From: DAIUCA01 sp964613675
Lineage (GTDB): Bacteria > Pseudomonadota > Gammaproteobacteria > Competibacterales > Competibacteraceae
Direction of reading: 5' to 3'
DNA length: 31,480 bases
NCBI GenBank assembly: GCA_964613675.1
Contig: CAZTIH010000019.1
Location: 1 to 31,480, forward strand
Shown: one piece after another, positions 1 to 7,770 of the stretch
Layout of the letters: every line of letters starts with the position of its first letter
Position numbering within the stretch: position 1 is the stretch's first letter
Notes under the pieces: generated by a model
The model's database searches: none
Seen by the model: only the letters and a program-made list of their open reading frames with translations
Told to the model about the DNA's origin: nothing
Translations under genes and position numbers: made by a program

Positions 1-245
1 CAGGTCGCGACCATCGCTGGGCGGCGTCCCACGGTAAAAATGAGTTGGGGCCAAGGGGGGTGAAGGCAATCGCGACTGAGGGTATCGAGATGATCGAGGG
101 TTGCTCGGTAACGGGGCTTGCCCAACTGAAACGGCGCTTGGAACGCCAATAACTTGGGGCTGTAGGGCAACTCAAGCGCATTCACCAGACGTAGCAACTG
201 GGCGTTGTCTCCCACTTTATCGCCCAAAACGGCCCATATTTTCAC
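1..245 (-). CDS. ELM1/GtrOC1-family protein (putative glycosyltransferase-like), N-terminal part
   Basis: This is the start of a minus-strand gene that runs off the left edge; about 81 residues are visible. It begins with GTG at 245, preceded by AGGG nine bases upstream. The other nearby in-frame GTG is closed by a stop after six codons. The N-terminus reads VKIWAVLGDKVGDNAQ, followed by a run like LVNALELPYSPKLLAFQAP. The WAVLGDKxGDNAQ opening is typical of the mitochondrial fission ELM1 / DUF1022 (PF06258) family, whose bacterial members resemble nucleotide-sugar glycosyltransferases. It lies 28 bases downstream of trpA on the same strand and may be co-transcribed with trpBA. The family call rests on the N-terminal motif only, and the substrate is unknown. 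Confidence 0.6.
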   Translation of the reverse strand, partial: MKIWAVLGDKVGDNAQLLRLVNALELPYSPKLLAFQAPFQLGKPRYRATLDHLDTLSRDCLHPPWPQLIFTVGRRPAMVAT

Positions 246-273
246 TGAGTTGCCCTGTTCACGCGGATCTAAA

Positions 274-1074
274 TTAACGCGACAGCGCGGCGCGAAGGGC
301 AGCGGTTAATTGCCCGACTAAGATTTGAGCGGTTTTGGGGTCGGTGGCCTCGGCGACGGTTTGTACGAGGGCGGATCCCACCACGACGCCGTCCGCAATT
401 GCCGCGAATTGCTTGGCCTGTTCTGGGGTTTTGATGCCAAATCCTACGGCAATGGGTAAATCCGTATTTTTCTGTAAACGGGCAATATCCTGCGAAACCG
501 CCGATAATTCAGGTGCTGCCGCCCCTGTAATGCCGGTAATGGAAATGTAGTAAATAAAGCCACTTGCCCGATTTAACACGGTGGGTAAGCGTTGCGGATC
601 AGTGGTCGGGGTCGCAAGACGGATGAAATGGAGTCCCGCCTCCCGAGCTGGAATGCACAAGATACCGTCTTCTTCAGGGGGCAAATCGACCACAATCAAG
701 CCATCAATTCCACGTTCGCGGGCAATTTGGCAAAATTGGGCGGCACCATAACGAAAAATTGGATTGGCATACCCCATGAGAATTAAAGGTGTTTCGGGGT
801 AGTCTTTTCGTAATTCGCCTGCTAATTCAAGTACTTGTGACAGATTAGTGCCCGCCGCGAGCGCCCGTTGACAGGCTAATTGAATCGTGGTGCCTTCCGC
901 CATGGGATCCGTAAAGGGAACCCCAATTTCAATGACATCCGCGCCGTTCTCGATTAATTGCCGAAAAATCGCCTTTGAAGCCTCAAGATCGGGGTCACCG
1001 GCCATAAAGTAAGTGATTAAGGCCGCACGATTTTCGGATTTTGCTTTGTTAAAACAATGAGTTAAGCGATCCAT
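274..1074 (-). CDS. trpA: Tryptophan synthase alpha subunit
   Basis: Cytoplasmic alpha subunit of tryptophan synthase. It cleaves indole-3-glycerol phosphate to indole and glyceraldehyde-3-phosphate and passes indole to TrpB. The 266-residue length is typical. A TIM-barrel protein is recognisable from the signature DVIEIGVPFTDPMAEG (catalytic Glu49), and from the phosphate-binding segments ISITGITGA and VGFGIKTPEQAKQ near the C-terminus. The residue at the position of the second catalytic acid is Glu60 rather than the usual Asp; the family signature tolerates D or E there. The ATG at 1074 directly abuts the trpB stop codon (no spacer), and GGGAGA lies ten bases upstream, inside the trpB end. 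The pair is therefore a trpBA operon. Confidence 0.97.
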   Translation of the reverse strand: MDRLTHCFNKAKSENRAALITYFMAGDPDLEASKAIFRQLIENGADVIEIGVPFTDPMAEGTTIQLACQRALAAGTNLSQVLELAGELRKDYPETPLILMGYANPIFRYGAAQFCQIARERGIDGLIVVDLPPEEDGILCIPAREAGLHFIRLATPTTDPQRLPTVLNRASGFIYYISITGITGAAAPELSAVSQDIARLQKNTDLPIAVGFGIKTPEQAKQFAAIADGVVVGSALVQTVAEATDPKTAQILVGQLTAALRAALSR

Positions 1075-2283
1075 CTAAATGCGGTCTCCCAAAAGATTGG
1101 CGACGGTGAAAATATCCTTATCCCCCCGTCCACACAGATTCATCACGACGATCTGATCTTTATCGAGTTGCTCGGCGAGTTTGATGACATGAGCGAGGGC
1201 ATGAGACGGTTCTAAGGCTGGAATAATGCCTTCCGTGCGACAACAGAGCTTGAAGGCTTCAAGGGCTTCGTCATCTGTCGCTGAAGCGTAATTCACGCGC
1301 CCGCTGTCTTTCAGCCAAGCATGTTCTGGCCCTACACCTGGGTAATCTAACCCGGCGGAAATCGAGTGAGGTTCCTGAATTTGTCCCTCATTGTCCTGTA
1401 ATAAATAAGTTAAGTTTCCGTGTAAAATTCCGGGCTGGCCGGCGGTTAACGACGCGGCGTGTTGTCCTGATGCCACGCCCCGCCCCCCCGCTTCAACGCC
1501 GTATAACTGAACGGTTTCGTCGTCCAGGAAGGGGTGAAATAACCCCAGTGCATTCGACCCCCCCCCAATACACGCCACCAGCACATCGGGAAGACGGTGT
1601 TCCCGCTCATACATTTGGGCCTTGAGTTCGTGACCAATCACCGACTGAAAATCGCGCACCATCGCGGGGTAAGGATGGGGTCCAGCGACCGTTCCAATGA
1701 GGTAATAGGTATCGCGGACATTGGTCACCCAATCGCGTAACGCTTCGTTCATGGCGTCCTTGAGGGTCTGAGAACCACTGGTCACTGGCCGTACTTCCGC
1801 CCCTAACAGCTTCATCCGAAACACATTGGGGGCTTGGCGTTCGACGTCCTTCTGGCCCATGTACACCACGCATTGCATTCCAAAGCGCGCAGCGACCGTT
1901 GCGGTAGCGACGCCATGTTGGCCCGCCCCCGTTTCGGCAATCAGGCGTTTTTTTCCCATGCGCTGTGCCAATAACACCTGCCCAAGACAGTTGTTAATTT
2001 TGTGGGAACCCGTGTGATTGAGCTCGTCGCGTTTGAAATAGATTTTGGGGCCGTTGAGATGTCGGGTAAGGGCCTCGGCAAAGTAGAGCGGACTGGGACG
2101 TCCTGCGTAATCGGCGTTGAAATGGCGCAATTGGGCCTGAAATTGGGCGTCGGCGCGGGCGGCGTTGTAGGCTTTTTCGAGTTCTAGGATTAACGGCATT
2201 AAGGTTTCGGCGACAAAACGACCGCCGTAATCGCCAAAATGGCCGTGTTCGTCGGGGCCGATGCGATAGCTATTGGGTTTCAT
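1075..2283 (-). CDS. trpB: Tryptophan synthase beta chain
   Basis: PLP-dependent beta subunit that joins indole and serine to make tryptophan. The start is placed at the ATG at 2283, which gives 402 residues beginning MKPNSYRIGPDEHGHFGDYG, the normal family start. The open frame continues to 2448, but those extra codons do not look like TrpB. Visible motifs are DELNHTGSHKINN with the PLP lysine at residue 95, the ETGAGQHG loop, and the GGGSNA phosphate loop at about residues 240-245. The three glycines of that loop are all GGG, which makes a nine-base G tract. trpF, often upstream of trpB, is not present; the next gene upstream is a divergent small ORF. Confidence 0.97.
   Translation of the reverse strand: MKPNSYRIGPDEHGHFGDYGGRFVAETLMPLILELEKAYNAARADAQFQAQLRHFNADYAGRPSPLYFAEALTRHLNGPKIYFKRDELNHTGSHKINNCLGQVLLAQRMGKKRLIAETGAGQHGVATATVAARFGMQCVVYMGQKDVERQAPNVFRMKLLGAEVRPVTSGSQTLKDAMNEALRDWVTNVRDTYYLIGTVAGPHPYPAMVRDFQSVIGHELKAQMYEREHRLPDVLVACIGGGSNALGLFHPFLDDETVQLYGVEAGGRGVASGQHAASLTAGQPGILHGNLTYLLQDNEGQIQEPHSISAGLDYPGVGPEHAWLKDSGRVNYASATDDEALEAFKLCCRTEGIIPALEPSHALAHVIKLAEQLDKDQIVVMNLCGRGDKDIFTVANLLGDRI
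1558..1566 (-). repeat. G9 homopolymer inside trpB
   Basis: Nine consecutive C on the plus strand, read as GGG GGG GGG in trpB. They encode the three glycines of the PLP phosphate-binding loop. The tract is a potential slippage or sequencing-error site. In the sequence as given the frame is intact. Confidence 0.9.
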
Positions 2284-2462
2284 GCAAGGTCTCGTGTGAT
2301 GAGAAATCACGCTCAAAGCGTTAGCGGAAAAGTGATTAAACAATACTTTTTCATGACAAGGAGGGGGGGCGTGAGATTTGAACTTTAGCGATCGCAAAAA
2401 AGACACAGAAAATTGCCACTTTGGCGATAACGCTTTCTTTTTCCTCACGAAAGGAGTGCTTT

Positions 2463-2744
2463 ATGTTGCGCAGTTTACTACTCACCTTCGCGGTCATGAC
2501 GGTTGCTCAAGCTAACGAAATGGGGACATTCCCCGTTCCGCAGGTTCGAGATGATGTTTCGCTTACCCAAGCGATTCAATCTATTTACGATGTAACGGCT
2601 TCGACGCAGTTTGAAGCAATGCCCCAAGTTCAAGATGACGATTCGTTGCTCGATGCAGCCGCATTTCGTACACGTGGGCTGTTGCGGGCGATGCAAGTAT
2701 CTGAATTTTCAGAAAATATGAGCGTTACCGAGTCGGTTAAGTGA
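2463..2744 (+). CDS. Small secreted hypothetical protein with a duplicated PQVxDDxSL motif
   Basis: Predicted 93-residue protein of no family I recognise. The ATG at 2463 is chosen because AGGAG lies seven bases upstream and the sequence then reads as a classic Sec signal peptide: MLR, a hydrophobic stretch, then AQA (likely cleavage after residue 17). The mature part is acidic and contains two similar segments, PQVRDDVSL (residues 26-34) and PQVQDDDSL (residues 54-62), 28 residues apart. This suggests an internal duplication. It is divergent from trpB and separated by 164 bases from the DUF2333 gene downstream. The good ribosome site and signal peptide argue that it is real; the function is unknown. 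Confidence 0.6.
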   Translation: MLRSLLLTFAVMTVAQANEMGTFPVPQVRDDVSLTQAIQSIYDVTASTQFEAMPQVQDDDSLLDAAAFRTRGLLRAMQVSEFSENMSVTESVK

Positions 2745-2908
2745 CTGAGGGATTGCACAAAGTTTTGCATAGACTGAACTAATCCCTTTATTCTCAAGAT
2801 AGGTCGTAAAGTCGTTGTCAGTGTGGCGATTACCGTTCAGGTAAGCACGACAGCGGCTTTTCGCATATTCTAAAAAGCCACCAGAGAACTTAAAGAGAAC
2901 CCTGTTCT

Positions 2909-3991
2909 ATGAATGATCCGGCGTCTCCACCGGCCCGCAAAGCCCCTACGGCCCTGCGACTTGCAGGGAAATTGCTATCGGCTTACCACCCGCGTCGGAT
3001 GTTTGACACAGGGGTGTTATCGTACCTATCGCTCATCTTCATCACCTTCTGTCTGTTAAATTTGCTGGTGGGCATTTACTGGTCGATCGAACCTCGCATC
3101 TTCAATGTTCGGGAATACACTTTGACGCTTCTGCAAGGGGACGAGCGACGCTTGGTGCCAGGCGCTCACTTGTCGGGGGCGATGATTGGCATTGCAACGA
3201 CTTTGTTGGAAAAGCCGGGGGGGTACCTGCGTAATGATGTGACGCCCCCGTCGATTTTAATTACCAACATGCCCAGTTGGGAGTTCGGGGTACTCACGGA
3301 ATTGCGGGATACAGTGAGGGCAATGCGCGATGATTTTGGGCGTAGCCAGTCTCAGTCCCAGGAAGATATTGATCTTCGCATCGCAGACATTCAGTTCCAT
3401 TTTAACGACCGTAGCTGGATTCTGCCGCGCACCGAGGATGAATATCGTCGGGGAATTGAGGCAATGCGACGTTACCTCAATCGACTGACGGATTTGGAGA
3501 GACCATTGTCAGCGCGCAATATCTTTTTCCCGCGTGTGGACAACTTAGTAAATTATCTTCAACTCTTAGAACGGCGTTTAGGGGCGTTGAGCCAGCGATT
3601 AAGCGCGAGTGTGGATGATCTTCAGCTCGACGATTTGGAATTTATGGAACACGAATTTTTCGTTCACGAACCTGAGCATAATTCGATTACGCCTTGGAAC
3701 AAAATTGATAACCATTTTTTTGAAGCACGGGGCTATATTTGGGCGTTGATTCACACGCTTAAAGCGATTGAGTACGATTTTCGCCAAGTCCTCGAAGTGA
3801 ATAACGGTTTAGTTCCGCTTCGACGAATTATTGTCAAGCTCGAAAACACCCAGCATACGATCTGGAGTCCAGTTTTACTGCGAAATTCGGGCTTCGGTAT
3901 CTTAACGAATCACTCTTTAGTGATGGTTTCTTATCTGTCGCGTGCCAATGCGGCCATTATCGACTTACGACTTTTACTGCAAGGCAATTAA
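2909..3991 (+). CDS. DUF2333 family membrane-anchored protein
   Basis: A 360-residue protein that matches the uncharacterised DUF2333 (PF10095) family of proteobacteria. Recognisable family blocks are YWSIEPRIFNV after the membrane helix, LLEKPGGYLRNDVTPPS, NMPSWEFGVL, the SQSQSQED block near residue 150, and a SWILPRTEDEYRRGIEAMRRYL stretch around residue 170. One transmembrane segment is predicted at about residues 36-58 after a basic N-terminal tail, so most of the protein would sit in the periplasm. The biochemical role is not known. It lies 31 bases upstream of a UspE-like gene on the same strand and may share its transcript, which ends at the terminator at 5037. Confidence 0.88.
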   Translation: MNDPASPPARKAPTALRLAGKLLSAYHPRRMFDTGVLSYLSLIFITFCLLNLLVGIYWSIEPRIFNVREYTLTLLQGDERRLVPGAHLSGAMIGIATTLLEKPGGYLRNDVTPPSILITNMPSWEFGVLTELRDTVRAMRDDFGRSQSQSQEDIDLRIADIQFHFNDRSWILPRTEDEYRRGIEAMRRYLNRLTDLERPLSARNIFFPRVDNLVNYLQLLERRLGALSQRLSASVDDLQLDDLEFMEHEFFVHEPEHNSITPWNKIDNHFFEARGYIWALIHTLKAIEYDFRQVLEVNNGLVPLRRIIVKLENTQHTIWSPVLLRNSGFGILTNHSLVMVSYLSRANAAIIDLRLLLQGN

Positions 3992-4022
3992 CTTTTTCCA
4001 CATCATTGAGGAGCCACTGTAT

Positions 4023-5012
4023 ATGAAGCATTTCAAAAATATCATTTTCGTTGCAAGCGAGTTTATCGACGACATTGGGCAGAATCGGGCCTTACAACAA
4101 GCGATTGAAATCGCGAAAGAGCATGATGCGCAATTGACGCTGATGGATGCGGTTGAAAATCTGTCAGGGGTGGCAGAGATGATTATCAACTTCGTCATGC
4201 CCGCCCGCCGACTGCAAGAGTTCAACCTGCAACAACGGCGTAGCGAGTTACAACAGCTCGTCGGTGAAATGGACACCCAAGGCGTCAAAGTGCAAGTGCG
4301 CGTGTTGATGGGCAACCCCTCGGTTGAGATTGCTAAAGCGATCAGCGAAGGTGGCTATGATCTGTTAGTGAAACTCGTCGAAGCCAAATTCGAAAATCAG
4401 CGCGTCGTCGGCCCCAACGACTTGCACTTCCTGCGCAAAACAACCTGTCCCATGTGGTTATTCAACGGTAGCCAAAGCATGGGGACGAAAATTTTGGCAA
4501 TCATCAATTCCAATGTCTCCGATGCGGACAGCATTGAGTTAAGCCACAATGTATTGCAAACCGCCACTGCGTTGGCTCAAGCCAGCAAAGCTGAACTCCA
4601 CATCGTGCAGTGTTGGGACGCCCCTGGGGTCAGTGCCCTCTATGGCATGGGCAAGCTCAGCAAGGACGAAATGGATGGTATCCATGAATATCTGCGGGCT
4701 AAACACGAAAAAACCTTGGATGGCCTCATTGGGGGCATGAATTTTGGCGACGTCAAAAAACAGACCCACTTGCTCAAAGGTCGCCCAGACTTCCTCGTGG
4801 CGGCGCTCGCAAAACAGGAAAGCATCGATCTCGTGGTCATGCCCACCGTCTCCGATGTAGGCACTCCGGGTGTGCTCGTAGATGGCACAGCAGAAGCCGT
4901 TCTCAGTAACCTGCGTTGTGCGGCATTGACCATCAAGCCTACCTTCACGGCAGCGCCCGCATCGGCAGCACCCACCGAACAGGATTTGGAACCTGTGGTG
5001 CGTAGTACTTAG
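4023..5012 (+). CDS. uspE: Tandem universal stress protein, UspE-like
   Basis: A 329-residue cytoplasmic protein with two Usp domains in tandem (about residues 1-150 and 160-305), the layout of UspE. The N-terminus has the usual hydrophobic strand NIIFVASEF. The second domain ends with DLVVMPTVSDVGTPG followed by GTAEAVLSNLRCAALTIKP, which matches the ligand-binding and last-strand region of UspE. The first domain has a degenerate binding motif, as is common in tandem Usp proteins. The start is the ATG at 4023 with GAGGAG upstream; the longer open frame overlaps the DUF2333 gene and has no ribosome site. Transcription probably ends at the hairpin just downstream. The role is inferred from the family: stress survival, with no defined reaction. 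Confidence 0.87.
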   Translation: MKHFKNIIFVASEFIDDIGQNRALQQAIEIAKEHDAQLTLMDAVENLSGVAEMIINFVMPARRLQEFNLQQRRSELQQLVGEMDTQGVKVQVRVLMGNPSVEIAKAISEGGYDLLVKLVEAKFENQRVVGPNDLHFLRKTTCPMWLFNGSQSMGTKILAIINSNVSDADSIELSHNVLQTATALAQASKAELHIVQCWDAPGVSALYGMGKLSKDEMDGIHEYLRAKHEKTLDGLIGGMNFGDVKKQTHLLKGRPDFLVAALAKQESIDLVVMPTVSDVGTPGVLVDGTAEAVLSNLRCAALTIKPTFTAAPASAAPTEQDLEPVVRST

Positions 5013-5036
5013 TAAAATCCACTAAGCAAACTCTCG

Positions 5037-5065
5037 ACGGTGACCTCATAAGTCACCGTTTTTTT
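5037..5065 (+). terminator. Rho-independent terminator after uspE-like gene
   Basis: A perfect eight-base-pair stem, ACGGTGAC (5037-5044) with GTCACCGT (5052-5059), a seven-base loop, and a run of seven T at 5059-5065. It starts 24 bases after the stop codon of the stress-protein gene. Confidence 0.92.
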
Positions 5066-5107
5066 GTGCTAGTTTTTCGTGAAATGCACCACCTAAAGCA
5101 GCAAATC

Positions 5108-5563
5108 ATGGATCCCAACGAGATTTATGTAAAAACCGAAAAAGGCCAGGCGGAAATCAAAACCCGTTTGTACCGACTACCGCCAGATTTGCGTAGCGTT
5201 TTAATCATGATTGACGGTCGTTACAGCGTGGCGGAAAACCAAGTGCGGCTGAAGGGATTTGGCGACATAACGACTATGCTTAAAACCCTTTCCGAACAAG
5301 GCTTTATCGAACCTACTCTCAATCGTGCATCCATAGAAATCCCTGCTGATGAGTTGGCGAATAAGAAACAGCAAATTAGTGAAGCATTGTACGAATTCTT
5401 AGGCCCTGTTGCGGATAGTTGGATTTTAAAAATCGAAAAAACCGCGGATTTAAATGAGTTACGTCAAGTCATCGAAACCTGTACCGACTACTTAGAAAAA
5501 AACACGCCCATTAAAAAAGCACGGAGATTTTGGCAATACGTGGAGGGTGTGCTTAACAACTAG
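5108..5563 (+). CDS. Hypothetical protein with N-terminal MDPxxIYVKTxxG motif
   Basis: A 151-residue predicted cytoplasmic protein starting at the ATG at 5108. The open frame extends to a GTG at 5066, but that codon overlaps the terminator; an ATG at 5084 is also possible. No start has a strong ribosome site. The opening MDPNEIYVKTEKGQAEIKTR, then LRSVLIMIDGRYSVAE, resembles an N-terminal module seen in many proteobacterial proteins of unknown role, where it looks like a small winged-helix-type fold. The C-terminal part starts at LGPVADSWILKIEKTADLNE and ends KKARRFWQYVEGVL, and it looks like a separate helical domain found in similar proteins. No catalytic motif is seen. The function is unknown. 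Confidence 0.7.
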   Translation: MDPNEIYVKTEKGQAEIKTRLYRLPPDLRSVLIMIDGRYSVAENQVRLKGFGDITTMLKTLSEQGFIEPTLNRASIEIPADELANKKQQISEALYEFLGPVADSWILKIEKTADLNELRQVIETCTDYLEKNTPIKKARRFWQYVEGVLNN

Positions 5564-5669
5564 AGATTTTTAGTGATTTTTTAACGAGTTTTTACCCGCT
5601 GTTAGACTCGATAACTATAAAACACGCCATCGAAGCGTCCTTTACAACCATCCAAAAGAGGTCTTTTCC

Positions 5670-5936
5670 GTGCTGACAAATACGTCGATGCAGCGTTATT
5701 GGACACGCAATCTCATCATGACTACTGCGCTGCTAATGGTGTGGGCGATCGTGAGTTTTGGGATTCCATTTTTCGTCACACAACTTAACGAAGTTAGAGT
5801 CGGCGGATTCCCAACGGGCTTTTACTTAATGGCACAGGGCGTACCGCTAATTTATTTAGCCATCGTGTTGATTTACAACGCTTATGTGGGTTGGCTCGAC
5901 CGTTATTTCGGCGTGGATGAGGAGGAAGCCGAATGA
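5670..5936 (+). CDS. DUF4212 small subunit of a sodium/solute symporter
   Basis: An 88-residue membrane protein of the DUF4212 (PF13937) family, found next to VC_2705-type sodium:solute symporters and regarded as their small subunit. It starts with GTG at 5670, preceded by AGAGG nine bases upstream. Visible family features are YWTRNLIMTTALLMVWAIVS (first helix), GGFPTGFYLMAQG between the helices, and a second helix LIYLAIVLIYNAYVGWLDRYF. The tail is acidic (VDEEEAE). The stop overlaps the start of the large subunit by four bases (ATGA), so the two are translationally coupled. Confidence 0.93.
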   Translation: MLTNTSMQRYWTRNLIMTTALLMVWAIVSFGIPFFVTQLNEVRVGGFPTGFYLMAQGVPLIYLAIVLIYNAYVGWLDRYFGVDEEEAE

Positions 5937-7669
5937 AATCGAGTTTCGTCGAACAGCTCCCGCGCATTTACGGCTACTACACCGGCGGATTTCTCGCCTT
6001 CGTCGTTTTGCTTGCCGTTGCCGAACAGCTAGGGATGCCAAACCTGTTGATTGGTTGGATTTTTCTAGCGACCACCATTGGTTTGTATGGCGTCATTGGC
6101 ATTCTGAGTCGAACGGGCAGTCTGCCGGATTACTATGTGGCGGGGCGTCAAGTGCCCTCGGTTTTCAATGGCATGGCGGTGGGCGCGGATTGGATGTCGG
6201 CGGCCTCGTTTATTGGTTTAGCAGGGACCTTATTTGCGTTTGGCTTTGATGGGTTAGCTTATGTCACGGGGTGGACGGGGGGGTATGTCCTCGTTGCCCT
6301 GCTAATCGCTCCCTACTTGCGCAAGTTTGGTCAATTCACGATCCCTGATTTTTTGGGCGCTCGTTACGGCGGAAATACTGCGCGGGCGGTGGGCGTGATT
6401 GCGACGATTTTGGTCTCATTTACCTATGTCGTTGCCCAAATTATCGGTGCGGGCATCATCGTCAGCCGCTTTTTGGGGCTGCCCTACGAATTTGGCGTTT
6501 TCGTTGGGTTGATGGGCCTACTCTTTTGTTCGTTACTCGGGGGGATGCGGGCAGTCACTTGGACGCAAGTGGCGCAGTACATCATTTTAATCATCGCTTA
6601 CTTGACCCCCATCATTTTCCTATCTTGGCAAATCACGGGTATTCCGATTCCGCAATTGATGTACGGCGAGGCACTCACCCAAATTGCGCAGTTTGAAGCG
6701 GAACTTGGCGTGGAAAAACCGTTTATTGCCCCCTTTCAACATGCCGATTTGACCAACTTTATTGCACTCTCTTTCTGTTTAATGGTGGGAACGGCGGCGT
6801 TGCCTCATGTGCTGATGCGGTTTTACACCACCCCCAGTGTTAAATCGGCGCGGAGTTCGGTGGGATGGGCGTTGTTTTTCATCCTGTTGCTGTACATTTC
6901 GGCGCCCGCTTATGCCGCATTTGCCAAGCTCGAAATCTATCGGAATGTCGTGGGGGTACCCATTGCCGAGTTACCCGAATGGATTCATGCATGGCAGCAG
7001 GTGGGACTCGTGGCGATTAACGACCTCAACAACGATGGCATTTTACAGTTAGCTGAGTTGTATTTGCATCCCGATGTCATCGTATTAGCGACGCCCGAAA
7101 TTGCAGGACTTCCCTATGTGGTTGCTGGACTGGTGGCAGCTGGGGGGTTGGCCGCCGCACTTTCGACCGCAGACGGCATTTTGCTGACCATTTCCAATGC
7201 GCTTTCCCATGATCTCTACTACAAAATCATCAACCCCAAAGCCTCTGCCCGACGGCGGTTATCGGTGGCGCGGGGGTTATTGTTGTTGGTGGCCATTGTC
7301 GCGGCGCTGGTGGCGGCCCAACGTCCTTCGGGTATCTTGTCGATTGTGGCATGGGCATTCTCGTTGGCGGCAGCGACCTTTTTCCCTGCCCTCGTACTCG
7401 GCATTTTTTGGTCACGAGCGAATGGGCCAGGGGCAATTGCAGGGATGATTATGGGGTTTTCGGTGACGCTCTTCTACCTCGTGGCCGTCAACGGATTCGG
7501 GATGCCCCTATGGTTTGGGATTCGAGATGTTGCCGCCGGGGTATTTGGACTCCCTGTTGCGCTTGGGGCAACGGTCGTCGTGAGCTATTTGACGGCACCG
7601 CCAGACCGTAAAACCCGTGAATTAGTCCAAGACATTCGTTACCCCAACTTGGATCGGTTTGACACTTAG
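5933..7669 (+). CDS. Sodium:solute symporter large subunit (VC_2705 subfamily)
   Basis: A 578-residue polytopic inner-membrane transporter of the solute:sodium symporter family, related to ActP-type carboxylate carriers. It is paired with the DUF4212 subunit directly upstream. Key family segments include YYVAGRQVPSVFNGMAVGADWMSAASFIGL near residue 80, GGYVLVALLIAPYLRKFG, FTIPDFLGARYGG, GGMRAVTWTQVAQYIIL, and AAALSTADGILLTISNALSHDLYYK. A soluble loop at residues 364-375 reads DLNNDGILQLAE and fits an EF-hand-type calcium-binding loop. The transported substrate cannot be read from the sequence; monocarboxylates are known for relatives. The next gene starts 101 bases downstream. Confidence 0.92.
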   Translation: MKSSFVEQLPRIYGYYTGGFLAFVVLLAVAEQLGMPNLLIGWIFLATTIGLYGVIGILSRTGSLPDYYVAGRQVPSVFNGMAVGADWMSAASFIGLAGTLFAFGFDGLAYVTGWTGGYVLVALLIAPYLRKFGQFTIPDFLGARYGGNTARAVGVIATILVSFTYVVAQIIGAGIIVSRFLGLPYEFGVFVGLMGLLFCSLLGGMRAVTWTQVAQYIILIIAYLTPIIFLSWQITGIPIPQLMYGEALTQIAQFEAELGVEKPFIAPFQHADLTNFIALSFCLMVGTAALPHVLMRFYTTPSVKSARSSVGWALFFILLLYISAPAYAAFAKLEIYRNVVGVPIAELPEWIHAWQQVGLVAINDLNNDGILQLAELYLHPDVIVLATPEIAGLPYVVAGLVAAGGLAAALSTADGILLTISNALSHDLYYKIINPKASARRRLSVARGLLLLVAIVAALVAAQRPSGILSIVAWAFSLAAATFFPALVLGIFWSRANGPGAIAGMIMGFSVTLFYLVAVNGFGMPLWFGIRDVAAGVFGLPVALGATVVVSYLTAPPDRKTRELVQDIRYPNLDRFDT

Positions 7670-7770
7670 CGGGAAGTCGTGAGGGGGGAATTTTTCTCCT
7701 CATGTTCACACGAAAATTGCCCTTTGAAAAACCTCGGCGTTACCCTGAGTCTTTTGGGTTGAGGCCGCAG

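Noticed and set aside
1826..2187. Plus-strand open frames opposite trpB
   Set aside because: They are antisense to a conserved gene, without a ribosome site or family match.
2293..2313. Imperfect dyad (GTGAT...ATCAC) before trpB as a TrpR operator
   Set aside because: It does not resemble the known TrpR operator (CTAGT dyad) and one arm has mismatches; no regulator can be assigned.
2284..2448. N-terminal extension of trpB
   Set aside because: The frame is open, but the residues are not TrpB-like and the usual family start is at 2283.
2748..2787. AGGGATT/AATCCCT inverted repeat after the small secreted protein as a terminator
   Set aside because: The loop is 26 bases and no proper T run follows.
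7690..7722. TGAGG...CCTCA hairpin after the symporter gene
   Set aside because: The stem is only five pairs with a mismatch, and the T run lies in the loop, not after the stem.
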